Below, one piece after another: positions 43,323 through 51,768 of a stretch of DNA of 64,000 nucleotides. The stretch lies in assembly GCF_000744105.1 (NCBI RefSeq), contig NZ_JQLH01000001.1, positions 2,666,001 to 2,730,000 on the forward strand, given 5' to 3'. Numbering within the stretch: position 1 is the stretch's first letter; each line of letters starts with the position of its first letter. A model generated the notes under the pieces. The model was not told the origin of the DNA. It was given only the letters and a program-made list of their open reading frames with translations, and did no database searches. This DNA comes from Maribacter forsetii DSM 18668 (lineage in GTDB: Bacteria > Bacteroidota > Bacteroidia > Flavobacteriales > Flavobacteriaceae). Made by a program: the position numbers and the translations under genes.

Positions 43323-43335
43323 AAAGAGACCTCTT

Positions 43336-43785
43336 ATGCTTTACTATAAACGTTGCGCTAGCGATAACGAAAACTTTAAAGAATTAGTTGCCTTACTTGA
43401 TGCTGATCTGGCATTACGAGATGGAGACGAGAATACTTTCTATGCACAGTTTAATGGTATTGATACGTTGAAAAATTGTGTAGTTTTTTATTCTGATGAA
43501 ACCCTTGTTGCATGTGGTGCATTCCAGGAATTCAATAAGGATTCCGTTGAAATTAAACGCATGTATGTACAACCAAGTTTTCGGGGTAAAGGTATTGCCT
43601 CAAAAACACTCGTTGTTTTGGAAAAATGGGCAAAAGAATTAAACTATTCATACGCTGTATTAGAAACCGGATTACGCCAGCCGGAAGCCCTAGCACTTTA
43701 TAAAAAGAATAATTACACAATTATCGATAATTACCCTCCGTACGAGCACATGGCAAATAGTGTTTGTTTTAGGAAGGTGTTGTAA
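43336..43785 (+). CDS. GNAT N-acetyltransferase
   Basis: 149 residues. The acetyl-CoA pyrophosphate loop is RMYVQPSFRGKGIASKTL (Q/RxxGxG/A type). Start ATG at 43336 is used rather than 43264, which runs into the previous gene. Follows the 5'-nucleotidase pair by 13 nt. Acceptor unknown. Confidence 0.9.
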   Translation: MLYYKRCASDNENFKELVALLDADLALRDGDENTFYAQFNGIDTLKNCVVFYSDETLVACGAFQEFNKDSVEIKRMYVQPSFRGKGIASKTLVVLEKWAKELNYSYAVLETGLRQPEALALYKKNNYTIIDNYPPYEHMANSVCFRKVL

Positions 43786-43922
43786 CTAATTATTAATTAA
43801 TATAAACGGTCTTTAAATACTCAGTTCATCTTATCATTTTTCAGATAATCTTAATTAGTATCAATGCAACTATTCTAATATTAAAACGTTCGAGATATTA
43901 AATAGACCATAGATTACTACCG

Positions 43923-44921
43923 ATGAAACATCATTTTGGAGATTTCTTAGATAGAACAGACGACTATTGGACAACAATACCCAATAGAGAACGATTTGCT
44001 TTTATAGCAAATTTCGAAATTGGTAATAAAGAAGAAGTTAAAATTTTAACTATTGGTAAAGGTCAAAAAAAGGAACATTGGTTACAAATATTTGATTGCC
44101 CGAACCTTGAGGAACTAACCCTAAACAACCCCAGCAAAGAACAAGTTCATGCCATTAGAAAACTGACACATCTTAAAAGATTAAGAGTTACTTTTTTTAG
44201 AGCAAAAGACATTGACTTTATTGGCGAATTGTACAATTTAGAAGAATTAGTTCTTGAATATGTTTCTGGGTTCACAGACCTTTCGCCACTAACGAAATTG
44301 ACAAAACTAAAATCTTTACATTTCGAAAATCTTAGAAAAGTTAAAAATTTCGATGGGTTATCAGGAATTAATAGTTTAAAATATTTATATATAAACGGAA
44401 CGCTAGATTGGAAACAACCTATTGAGAATTTTGAATTTTTAAAAGGACTACAAAACCTTGAAGTACTAGCCTTAATTTGGGTCATAAATAAAACCCCTTA
44501 CCCTGCTTTTAAACCCATTACAGAGCTACAGAAACTAAAAAAAATAAATGTAATCAGTAATATGTTCCCTACTGAAGAATTTGCTTATTTAGAAACCGTT
44601 CTTCCAAATGTAGAAGGTGCAGTTTGGGAACCTTTTAAAAAAGTAGTGCATGGGTACTGCAATGTGCTTTATCTTCCCAAAAAAGATTCCCGCTCAAAAT
44701 TATCTGAAGAAATTCTAAAAAAAGAACATCCTGAGGTTTCTATAAACCATGAAGGTAGAAGAATTATCAAAGACCCTAACCCTGGTTATTTTGAGTTTTT
44801 AGGTAAGGGTGCAGGTAAAGTAAAATGCAATAACCCTAAAGCTGATGAGAAATGTTTAGAATTTAAGAACAAATACGAAGACATGAAATTGAAAGCTCAA
44901 AAAATTACTAAAGGCTTTTAA
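43923..44921 (+). CDS. Leucine-rich repeat protein, cytoplasmic
   Basis: 332 residues without signal peptide or membrane segment. Residues about 60-220 carry seven or so LRRs of roughly 22-24 residues (NLEELTLNNPS, HLKRLRVTFFRA, NLEELVLEYVSGF, KLKSLHFENLRK, SLKYLYINGT, NLEVLALIWV, KLKKINVISN). The C-terminal 110 residues (VLYLPKKDSRS, LGKGAGKVKCNNPKADEKC) are not repeats and may be a separate lid. Role is likely protein binding. A small membrane protein gene follows 31 nt later. No close family recognised. Confidence 0.8.
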   Translation: MKHHFGDFLDRTDDYWTTIPNRERFAFIANFEIGNKEEVKILTIGKGQKKEHWLQIFDCPNLEELTLNNPSKEQVHAIRKLTHLKRLRVTFFRAKDIDFIGELYNLEELVLEYVSGFTDLSPLTKLTKLKSLHFENLRKVKNFDGLSGINSLKYLYINGTLDWKQPIENFEFLKGLQNLEVLALIWVINKTPYPAFKPITELQKLKKINVISNMFPTEEFAYLETVLPNVEGAVWEPFKKVVHGYCNVLYLPKKDSRSKLSEEILKKEHPEVSINHEGRRIIKDPNPGYFEFLGKGAGKVKCNNPKADEKCLEFKNKYEDMKLKAQKITKGF

Positions 44922-44952
44922 AACACCTTAAACAAAAAAAATCTATTTTAAA

Positions 44953-45396
44953 TTGAATAAAATACCAAAAAAAATAAAAGTTATAATTTTCGGTTTTTGC
45001 GCACTTATTTTCTTAGTTTTAAATTTTGGATTCGGGTCGAAACTTCAACTTCTACTAACTGAAAACCTGGTAAAATTGACCGACTATTATTTTGGAATTT
45101 CAACAAATTCACTTGATTATATTGCCATAGCAACTATTCCATTCTTTGGAATGCTATATAATTCAACCAGAAAAGAATTTAGGTTAAAAGAATTATTCAT
45201 TGATACCTTAACCGTACTTCTTTTTGTTTTATTATTTATCGGAATTGGTCTCTTCATCATGATTTTTTCTGCTAAGCATACCAACCCTTTAATTCCTGAA
45301 TATATACTTGCCGAACCATTTGAGCTATACTCTACTTTATTAATTTACATAGGTATCTTAATGCCCTATTTGATTATCAAGCTTGTCAAAAATTGA
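44953..45396 (+). CDS. Small integral membrane protein
   Basis: 147 residues with four predicted helices (about 10-28, 55-70, 85-108 and 122-142). TTG start at 44953. No family recognised. It lies 31 nt behind the LRR gene, so the two may work together, but this is context only. Confidence 0.65.
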   Translation: MNKIPKKIKVIIFGFCALIFLVLNFGFGSKLQLLLTENLVKLTDYYFGISTNSLDYIAIATIPFFGMLYNSTRKEFRLKELFIDTLTVLLFVLLFIGIGLFIMIFSAKHTNPLIPEYILAEPFELYSTLLIYIGILMPYLIIKLVKN

Positions 45397-45823
45397 AATC
45401 AGTCATTATTCTTAAGATAAATACTCAAAAAAAGTACCTCTTAAAAGTAAGCTTCATAATTTTACCTATCCAAAAAAAACATATTCGCATTTCTTAACTA
45501 ATACTGCAATTTTAAAACTTAATTGTCTGATTTTAAGATGATTAATTTTTATTTTAGATACTCATTCTAAACTCAATATTATGCAAGTTGACATTCCACA
45601 AGAAAAGTATTCTATCAAAAACAACATTAAGTTGAATGCTTTAGAAAAGCACAATGAATTGAAAAACGGCAAGGAAATGTTTTTTGAAAAGAAAACTCAG
45701 GTTATAGGTACCCTTTATTAATTTCAATTATTGACAATACTTTAGCTAACATCAAAAAGTAATTTTCTGAATGGGTTGCTGTAACAATTTTTAAAATTGG
45801 TTATCTCTTATGAAAACCAAACC
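45397..45823. other. 427-nt low-gene-density region
   Basis: Only one short ORF (45581-45721, listed separately) and AT-rich sequence are visible. A TTG at 45523-45525 and TATTTTAG at 45550-45557 could be a weak promoter for that ORF. A short palindrome CAATTTTTAAAATTG (45786-45800) lies 24 nt upstream of the next gene. Nothing else is recognised. Confidence 0.5.
45581..45721 (+). CDS. Small hypothetical ORF, possibly frameshifted remnant
   Basis: 46 codons, MQVDIPQEKYSIKNN onward, ending in TAA at 45719-45721. Directly after the stop, another frame (to TAA at 45760-45762) continues with a plausible hydrophobic-amphipathic tail (LLISIIDNTLANIKK), so a one-base change near 45710 could have split a gene of about 60 codons. 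A possible promoter is 24 nt upstream of the ORF start. Could also be noise. Confidence 0.3.
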   Translation: MQVDIPQEKYSIKNNIKLNALEKHNELKNGKEMFFEKKTQVIGTLY

Positions 45824-47074
45824 ATGAAAAGAATTTTTACAGCAATCTTTATACTTTTATCTGTATACAACTACGCTCAAACAAAAACAGATTATCTAAA
45901 AACTAATCGTATTGACATAACAAAGGGTGAGTTCAAATTTCCTCAACAAAATTTTAACATCATTGGTTTTGGAGCCTACCATGGAAGTATAAAAACCGAG
46001 GCCGCTGAGCATACCTTACTTACTTCACTAACCAAAGAAGGCACTATTAAATATTACTTACCTGAAACCGATTTTAGCTTAGGTCACTTCTTTAACGCGT
46101 ACTTACAGACCGGTGACACTATATTATTAAAAGATTTAGTAAGTAACTATGGTATGCGAGTACCGCAGGATCGCAGTATTGAAACGTTCCAAAAATGGAA
46201 AGACCTTAAAATCTTAAATGATAAATTACCAGAAAAAGACAAACTGACCGTTGTAGGCATTGACCAATTGGTGACCTATAAATACACTTCTAAACACATT
46301 TTAAAGTTGCTAAAGACTGACAGTTTTATACACCCAGTGATTCAAGAATTAAATCAGATGGTCGCTTTAGACACTACAGATTATTCACCTTACTATAATA
46401 GTTATTCTAAAAAGGTCATGAGAGATTTCGTAGCATATTATGAGGCAAATAAGTTAGCGTTTACAGAATTTATAGATGATAGCTTCGCTTTTAAGCATAT
46501 TATACAAGACTTAAAGTATTCCTTCAATCCTAAAATAAACCGAGAAGAAGTGATTTTTAATAATTATATGCATCTAGACTCTTTATATAATTTCAAGGAA
46601 AATGTACATTTTGCAAGGTTCGGATTCTTTCATTTAGAAAAACAGCGAGAAGGGAGTAATCCATCATTTTTTACACGTCTTATAGAAAACAATGTGTACA
46701 AGAAAGAAAACATTGTTTCCGTTATTGGCTATTTGACAAATAGTCGTGTACTGTGGGACCATGTGTATGATGAAAAAGGTAACTATAAATCTTTTACCAC
46801 CGAAGGTGGCTATGGTATTGGTGATTATGAGAAAGAGTATTTTTTAGGTATTGAACACCTAAAAAAATCTAAAATTTCTGATATGACATTATTCAAATTG
46901 AATTCCGCCAATTCTCCTTATATCGATGGAATACCAGATTTAATTGAAGTTGTTATGCAAGATGATACATCTAACGGCGAAGCGGTGAAAGGAAAATCTA
47001 CGACGGATTTTATAGATTATGCCATTTTAATATCAGACTCAAAAGCGAGTACCCCTATTGAAGAAATGAATTAA
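45824..47074 (+). CDS. Erythromycin-esterase-like secreted protein
   Basis: 416 residues from ATG 45824 with a signal peptide (KRIFTAIFILLSVYNYAQ). The block IIGFGAYHGSIKTEAAEHTLLTSL resembles the erythromycin esterase (EreA-like) start, in which a His-Gly is catalytic; the Glu of the usual GExxHG is not evident. A later helix with NYMHLDSLYNFKENVHFARFG is like the second conserved region. The family in Bacteroidota is mostly of unknown substrate, so resistance should not be assumed. Confidence 0.55.
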   Translation: MKRIFTAIFILLSVYNYAQTKTDYLKTNRIDITKGEFKFPQQNFNIIGFGAYHGSIKTEAAEHTLLTSLTKEGTIKYYLPETDFSLGHFFNAYLQTGDTILLKDLVSNYGMRVPQDRSIETFQKWKDLKILNDKLPEKDKLTVVGIDQLVTYKYTSKHILKLLKTDSFIHPVIQELNQMVALDTTDYSPYYNSYSKKVMRDFVAYYEANKLAFTEFIDDSFAFKHIIQDLKYSFNPKINREEVIFNNYMHLDSLYNFKENVHFARFGFFHLEKQREGSNPSFFTRLIENNVYKKENIVSVIGYLTNSRVLWDHVYDEKGNYKSFTTEGGYGIGDYEKEYFLGIEHLKKSKISDMTLFKLNSANSPYIDGIPDLIEVVMQDDTSNGEAVKGKSTTDFIDYAILISDSKASTPIEEMN

Positions 47075-47122
47075 ACTACCTAAAATTAGCTACATTAACA
47101 CTATCCTAAATTACCTAGTTAA

Positions 47123-47154
47123 TTGTATTAATGGATACTTCAAGCTTATATTTA
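47123..47154 (+). promoter_or_regulatory. Putative promoter of the beta-lactamase gene
   Basis: TTG at 47123-47125, a 21-nt spacer, then TATATTTA (47147-47154), a near match to TAnnTTTG. Distance to the ATG at 47188 is 33 nt. Spacing fits Bacteroidota promoters. Confidence 0.4.
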
Positions 47155-47187
47155 TGACTCCGTCGTTAAATACAATCCAATTATTAA

Positions 47188-48030
47188 ATGAAAATATGTA
47201 AACTGCTATTTTTAATCGTTTGTATCGTTTCTTGTAAAGACCAAAAGAGGACTGAAATTTTGAGTGAATCAAAATCGAATAGCACTAAAATAAACAAGTC
47301 TGAATTTCAAACTATCATTGAATCTAATAATATCAAAGGATCTATTTTAATTTACGATTTAAATAATAACACCTATTATTCCAATAACTTTAAGTGGGCT
47401 ACACATGGTAACTTACCCGCATCCACTTTTAAAATTACAAATAGTATTATCGGCTTGGAAACGGGAGTTATTAAAAGTGACAGCACCATATTTAAATGGG
47501 ATGGTGAAGAGAAATGGTCAAACTTTTGGGAGCAAGACTTAGTACTGCGAGATGCCTTTCAATTTTCATGTGTACCATGCTATCAAGAAGTTGCTGCAAA
47601 AATTGGGGCTCAACGTATGAACGAATATGTTGAAAATCTACAATACGGAAATCTAAAAATAAATGCTGATAATATCACGGATTTCTGGTTAAAGGGTGAT
47701 TCTAGAATTAACCAAATGCAGCAAATAGATTTTCTAAAACGATATTTCAATGACCAGTTACCAATATCAAAGAGAACCAAGCATATTATGCAAGATGTCA
47801 TGTTAATTGAGAATACAACTGATTACAAGCTCAGCGGTAAAACAGGATTATCTAATAGCAACAACCAATATAATGGCTGGTTCGTTGGCTTTATAGAAGT
47901 TAAGAACCATGTTTATTTCTTTGCTACTAATTTAGAAGCTATTAATAACAAAATAGAACTTAACGATTTTATACATACTAGAAAAGAGGTTACCCTTGCG
48001 GCATTAAAAGAGTTACGGGTCATTAAATGA
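47188..48030 (+). CDS. Class D beta-lactamase, lipoprotein
   Basis: 280 residues with leader MKICKLLFLIVCIVSC (lipobox Cys at 16). All class D motifs are visible: S79-T-F-K82 (PASTFKI), S127-x-V129 (FSCVPC), Y153-G-N (QYGNLKI) and K218-T-G220 (SGKTGLS), with the conserved Trp in GWFVGF. Hydrolysis of beta-lactams through a Ser79 acyl-enzyme and a carboxylated Lys82 is expected. The lipid anchor would hold it on the periplasmic face. Divergent from clinical OXA sequences as far as I can tell. No repressor gene beside it. Confidence 0.92.
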   Translation: MKICKLLFLIVCIVSCKDQKRTEILSESKSNSTKINKSEFQTIIESNNIKGSILIYDLNNNTYYSNNFKWATHGNLPASTFKITNSIIGLETGVIKSDSTIFKWDGEEKWSNFWEQDLVLRDAFQFSCVPCYQEVAAKIGAQRMNEYVENLQYGNLKINADNITDFWLKGDSRINQMQQIDFLKRYFNDQLPISKRTKHIMQDVMLIENTTDYKLSGKTGLSNSNNQYNGWFVGFIEVKNHVYFFATNLEAINNKIELNDFIHTRKEVTLAALKELRVIK

Positions 48031-48156
48031 TCTGATTATATCAAATAGTCTTAAAACAAAAATATAGATTCTTGTGATTTCAATAAAAAGAGGTTACTAC
48101 ACATGATTTAATCATTAATTTCACTCCAAAAATAAATATACACCAACATCACAAGC

Positions 48157-48771
48157 ATGAAAATTATAGGTATAGGCAAGAATTACGTAGTTGACAAATC
48201 TGAAATAGACGGATTAAAGAATGATACGCAACTCATATTTACAAAGCCAGATTCTTCTTTAGTCACTGATAGTAAAGATGTGGAATTTCCTGCTATTACC
48301 AATCAACTGATTTACGAAGTAGAATTGGTGGTTAAAATAGGAAAAACTGCTAAAAATGTAACCGTAGAAGAGGCAAATTCATATATTTCTGAAATAGGTA
48401 TTGGTATTGATTATACCGCAAAAGATGTACTTACTGCTAGTAGAGAGAAAAAAGGACCTTGGGCTTTGGCAAAAGGTTTTGATGGCGCCTCACCTATTGC
48501 TGGTTTTAAGCCTATCTCCGATTTTCCAGAATTAGACAACATTAATTTTGACTTAGTAATTAACGGTGAAAAGAAACAGGTTGGTAATACTGGATATATC
48601 ATTTATAACTTTGCTGAAATCATCAGCTTTGTTTCTACATTTATGACATTGAATCCTGGTGATATGATATTCACAGGAACCCCTGCTATAGGTGCAGGTG
48701 AAACATTTAAAGGAGATCACTTACAAGCTTCTATAGAAGGAGAGTTATTATTGGATTTCAAAATGATTTAA
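48157..48771 (+). CDS. Fumarylacetoacetate hydrolase family protein
   Basis: 204 residues, the short single-domain form. Metal site: Glu in LIYEVELVVKIG and Asp in GIGIDYTAKD. GPWALAKGFDGASPI is the substrate loop, and YIIYNFAEIISFVSTFMTLNPGDMIFTGTP the C-terminal core of the FAH fold. Could be an acylpyruvate hydrolase, oxaloacetate decarboxylase or tautomerase; sequence alone does not decide. ATG at 48157; strong terminator behind. Confidence 0.9.
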   Translation: MKIIGIGKNYVVDKSEIDGLKNDTQLIFTKPDSSLVTDSKDVEFPAITNQLIYEVELVVKIGKTAKNVTVEEANSYISEIGIGIDYTAKDVLTASREKKGPWALAKGFDGASPIAGFKPISDFPELDNINFDLVINGEKKQVGNTGYIIYNFAEIISFVSTFMTLNPGDMIFTGTPAIGAGETFKGDHLQASIEGELLLDFKMI

Positions 48772-48791
48772 TCTCCGTTTTAGGAAGTTTT

Positions 48792-48828
48792 AAAATCGGG
48801 GCCATATATTGGTTCCGATTTTTTTTTA
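48792..48828 (+). terminator. Factor-independent terminator after the FAH gene
   Basis: 12-bp stem (48792-48803 with 48811-48822, two G-T wobble pairs) with AAAATCGG/CCGATTTT ends, seven-base loop, then T-run to 48827. Confidence 0.88.
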
Positions 48829-48843
48829 GTAAACCAGTAGTAA

Positions 48844-49605
48844 TTATGAGTGTTGCTGAGATTTAAATACCGTTGGACTTACACCTACATTTTTCTTAAA
48901 AAAACGGGAAAAGCTACTGATGGATTCAAATCCTAATTCAAACGCCAATTCCTTTGTAGTAATTTCACTTTTTATAAGCTTTCGTTTTGCCTCGGTAACT
49001 TGTCGCTGCTGAATAATCTGCTTAGCGGTCAAGTTCAATTTATCTTGTAAAATCTGGTTTAAGCGTTTTGTACTAATTCCCAATTCATTGGCATAATAAT
49101 CTGAATTTGTTTCTTTTAAAAAATTAACTTCCATTAATTCCAAAAACTGAAATACTCTTTTCTGGTGAATATCTTGAGGTAATAACTCATCGTTCTGAAA
49201 TCGAATTAAATGTAATAATAGCACCTTTAACAAAGTTTTCAGCATTATGTATGACACTGTAGCACTACAGTATTCATCTTTCAGTAATTCAATTATCTTA
49301 CTTATTTGATTTACTTCTTTTGCATCTTGAATATGATACTGCGGAAACTTGTTGAATAACGACATTACATCTAAAGCATACTCTATATCATCTTCGTCAA
49401 TTAAATCACGTTCAAAATTGATTAATACACCCTGAGTGCTAAAAAGAGTACTCTCTGAAAACACCTCGTTCAATGGTTTAAAATGAACAACCAAGGTTTC
49501 ATCTGAATCATATTCAAAATATATACCCATGGAATTATCAGATAGCAATTCTGTATTCGATTCAAAATTTACAGTGATCTTTATTTTGGTCTTCCAGCTA
49601 TTCAA
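48844..49605 (-). CDS. AraC family transcriptional regulator
   Basis: 253 residues. The C-terminal double HTH (about 155-250) reads YYANELGISTKRLNQILQDKLNLTAKQIIQQRQVTEAKRKL and TTKELAFELGFESISSFSRFFKKNVGVSPTVFK, a complete AraC/XylS signature. The N-terminal 140 residues are the effector part, unrecognised. The only in-frame initiator before the domain is the TTG at 49605. An ATG at 49621 begins a 7-codon ORF in another frame; one added base in its A-run would fuse it to this frame. The MFS transporter gene upstream of it on the same strand is a likely target. Confidence 0.88.
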   Translation of the reverse strand: MNSWKTKIKITVNFESNTELLSDNSMGIYFEYDSDETLVVHFKPLNEVFSESTLFSTQGVLINFERDLIDEDDIEYALDVMSLFNKFPQYHIQDAKEVNQISKIIELLKDEYCSATVSYIMLKTLLKVLLLHLIRFQNDELLPQDIHQKRVFQFLELMEVNFLKETNSDYYANELGISTKRLNQILQDKLNLTAKQIIQQRQVTEAKRKLIKSEITTKELAFELGFESISSFSRFFKKNVGVSPTVFKSQQHS

Positions 49606-49656
49606 ATTCTTTTGCTTTCATAGTAGACTATAAAAGTATAAAGAATTCAAACAATA

Positions 49657-50799
49657 CTAGTCTTTGCTTGCTTTTTGAAATTGATAATACATTACCAATG
49701 CAATTACCAATGCCAAAGCCGCAGTCACCCCATAGACCGCCATATAATTTTTAGAAATATATTCTATAAAGGTTGACAAGAATTGACCACCAAAGACCGC
49801 CATTGAAAACAACCCTAAATTTTTTCCCTGGTTTTGACTATTACTCACTTCTATGGTCATATGGTTTAGCAGTGGAATGGTAAACCCAAATCCTATTCCA
49901 ATACAAATAGCTGTCAATATTAGGAAAGGCACACTTGTAGCCAAAGCGAGAACGATATAGCCTAACATAAAAAAAACAAACCCCAAAGTAACCGTCTTTC
50001 CATCTCCTAATAATTTAACCATTCTAGGCATTTGACTAGCCGTAACAATAGCAATAACAGAAATGAACGCCATAAGATATCCTGTTTCAGATTCGCTAAA
50101 ACCAAAATTCGTTGGCAGATACAATGGTAGGGTTACAAAGCCTATAAAAAATAACATCATAGCCAGTAAGGACGAGGATACAATTATTCGTGTTTTAAGT
50201 TTTTCCCTTGTAGTAACCTCAGCAGAAGTTTCCTCTTCTCTAACGGATTCTTCAATTTTTGGTAAGGTTTTAAAAACCAACAAAAGACATACTAACGCTA
50301 TGAGATAGATATAAAAGGGATATTGCCAGAACATTTCACCTAAAATCCCTCCTATTGCCAAAAAAACTACGCCACCTAACTCTATAGCCATTCCTTGCCA
50401 AGCAATCATTTTCATACGCGCTTCACCTTCATATTGTGCTGCTATGTATGCGGTGACCGAAACTTGAATTGCAACCGTTGCCGCACCTAGTAAAAAACGA
50501 TCTAAAATTAAAAGGTATTGATTGTCTATAAAAGCGCCTATTAACCCCAAAACGGCATATGGAACTAGTCCAAGAGCGAGCAATTTAAGCGGACTCATCT
50601 TATTCAACAACCAACCTATTAAAGGAGCAAAAACCACAACACCTAATGACGGTAACGTAATTAACCAACTAGGCGAAAAACCCAAATCTTTATGTTGTAT
50701 AATTCCTGATAATGATGGCGCAATTACGGTACCTACCATTATCGTTAAACTGCTCACTAACAGTAGTGTAAATATTCCGAAGTTTGATATTTTTTTCAT
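49657..50799 (-). CDS. MFS transporter, drug or solute efflux type
   Basis: 380 residues with about 12 membrane helices. Early helices: IFTLLLVSSLTIMVGTVIAPSL, then GVVVFAPLIGWLLNKMSPLKLLALG, where G-x-L-x-(D/N)-K resembles the family loop between helices 2 and 3. ATG at 50799. A 7-bp inverted repeat lies 10-29 nt upstream and the AraC gene follows, as for a regulated efflux system. Substrate unknown. Confidence 0.92.
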   Translation of the reverse strand: MKKISNFGIFTLLLVSSLTIMVGTVIAPSLSGIIQHKDLGFSPSWLITLPSLGVVVFAPLIGWLLNKMSPLKLLALGLVPYAVLGLIGAFIDNQYLLILDRFLLGAATVAIQVSVTAYIAAQYEGEARMKMIAWQGMAIELGGVVFLAIGGILGEMFWQYPFYIYLIALVCLLLVFKTLPKIEESVREEETSAEVTTREKLKTRIIVSSSLLAMMLFFIGFVTLPLYLPTNFGFSESETGYLMAFISVIAIVTASQMPRMVKLLGDGKTVTLGFVFFMLGYIVLALATSVPFLILTAICIGIGFGFTIPLLNHMTIEVSNSQNQGKNLGLFSMAVFGGQFLSTFIEYISKNYMAVYGVTAALALVIALVMYYQFQKASKD

Positions 50800-50808
50800 A
50801 CTGCAAAG

Positions 50809-50828
50809 TTCAAGTTAATTCACTTGAA
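50809..50828. promoter_or_regulatory. Inverted repeat upstream of the MFS gene
   Basis: TTCAAGT-taattc-ACTTGAA, perfect 7-bp arms, 10 to 29 nt before the MFS ATG. Flanking GCAAAGT (50803-50809) and ACTTTGC (50831-50837) add a second symmetric pair. Position and symmetry suit an operator or a 5' leader hairpin. Not assigned to a protein. Confidence 0.5.
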
Positions 50829-50873
50829 GTACTTTGCCAATTCTCTAAAATGGTAGTCCAAAATGGAAATTTT

Positions 50874-50933
50874 CAACTACACCTACAACTACAACTACAA
50901 CTACAACTACAACTACAACTACAACTACAACTG
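50874..50933. repeat. Hexanucleotide tandem repeat (CAACTA)n
   Basis: Ten consecutive six-base units in the intergenic region between MFS and the lipoprotein: CAACTA, CACCTA, seven times CAACTA, then CAACTG. One base differs in unit two and one in unit ten; the inner seven are identical. The array ends about 30 nt upstream of TAACTTTA (50963-50970), the possible -7 box for the 51034 gene, so length changes would alter promoter context rather than a reading frame. Confidence 0.95.
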
Positions 50934-51033
50934 AATTTTAACATTAAAAAAGGTTAAACAGATAACTTTATGTACTATTTTTCCTATTTTAGAGTTGTTA
51001 TTTCTTATTACAAACCTATTTAAACTCCCACCA

Positions 51034-51459
51034 ATGAAAAAATCAATTAACCTGTTACTCTTAATTGTTATTGCTACTTTTCAATTTTCATGTTCTAGTG
51101 ATGATGATAACGAGTCAAGCTTAAACCCAAAAAGTTTTACCTCTTGTGATTTAGGGGATTTTTCTACTACAAGCACTAAAGTTTGTTTCAATGGTACAGA
51201 CTTTGCATTACCTAATGAAACAATTACATTCGCTACGGAGTTTAATGCTCGTGTAGCAACTATCACATGGACTATTGAATCTGGAAGTATAGAAATTATT
51301 AATATTGAAGAAAGTGCAACTGATTCTACTTTAAAATCTATTGCTACCATTAAATTTAATTCAGATTTTAATGGAGGTGCTGCTTTTAAAGTGAAAGCTA
51401 AAGACTCTAAAGGAAGCGCGGAGTTTACTCACATAGTATCATTGGAAGAAACAAATTAG
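51034..51459 (+). CDS. Small lipoprotein with Ig/PKD-like fold
   Basis: 141 residues, ATG 51034. Leader MKKSINLLLLIVIATFQFSC with Cys20, followed by the SSDDDNESS acidic tether typical of Flavobacteriaceae surface lipoproteins. The rest is beta-rich (ATITWTIESGSIEII; SIATIKFNSDFNGGAAFKVKAKDSKGSAEF), like a PKD or Ig-like domain. It contains two Cys (SCDLGDF, KVCFNG) that may pair. Function unknown. Starts downstream of the tandem repeat. Confidence 0.82.
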   Translation: MKKSINLLLLIVIATFQFSCSSDDDNESSLNPKSFTSCDLGDFSTTSTKVCFNGTDFALPNETITFATEFNARVATITWTIESGSIEIINIEESATDSTLKSIATIKFNSDFNGGAAFKVKAKDSKGSAEFTHIVSLEETN

Positions 51460-51468
51460 TAACTCAAT

Positions 51469-51768
51469 TTAATTTTGAATAATATATTCCACAATTACCT
51501 TAAGCTCTTCATCTAAGGTAATTGTTGGATATTCTTTATTCGCCAACCTGTACCAATATCCTGCATTAAAACGGTCGCCTTCTTTTCTATGCAAATAGGC
51601 ATGTAACCAACTACCTAAAGTATTATGCATATCCTGTGCTATGTTATGAGAAGCTTCCCAATCTCCTTTAGCATCATACCAAGCCGCTTTTAATCCGTCT
51701 GACCATTCTTTTGGAACAGTGGACAGTTCTAAACTCTTTTCAAATTCAAGATAGTTCTTCGGTATCAT
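51469..51768 (-). CDS. Conserved small protein, antiporter neighbour
   Basis: 99 residues, soluble, helical, many Trp/Tyr (KEWSDGLKAAWYDAKGDWEASHNIAQ; RFNAGYWYRLANKEYP). I recall similar proteins as conserved hypotheticals in Bacteroidota but no function. Its start overlaps the antiporter gene stop by 4 nt, so it is the last gene of the operon. Confidence 0.75.
   Translation of the reverse strand: MIPKNYLEFEKSLELSTVPKEWSDGLKAAWYDAKGDWEASHNIAQDMHNTLGSWLHAYLHRKEGDRFNAGYWYRLANKEYPTITLDEELKVIVEYIIQN

Noticed and set aside
43264..43335. Upstream part of the GNAT reading frame
   Set aside because: Lies within the 3' end of the 5'-nucleotidase gene, and the GNAT domain starts after the ATG at 43336.
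50874..50933. Possible CRISPR array
   Set aside because: Units are six bases with no spacers; it is a microsatellite-type tandem repeat.
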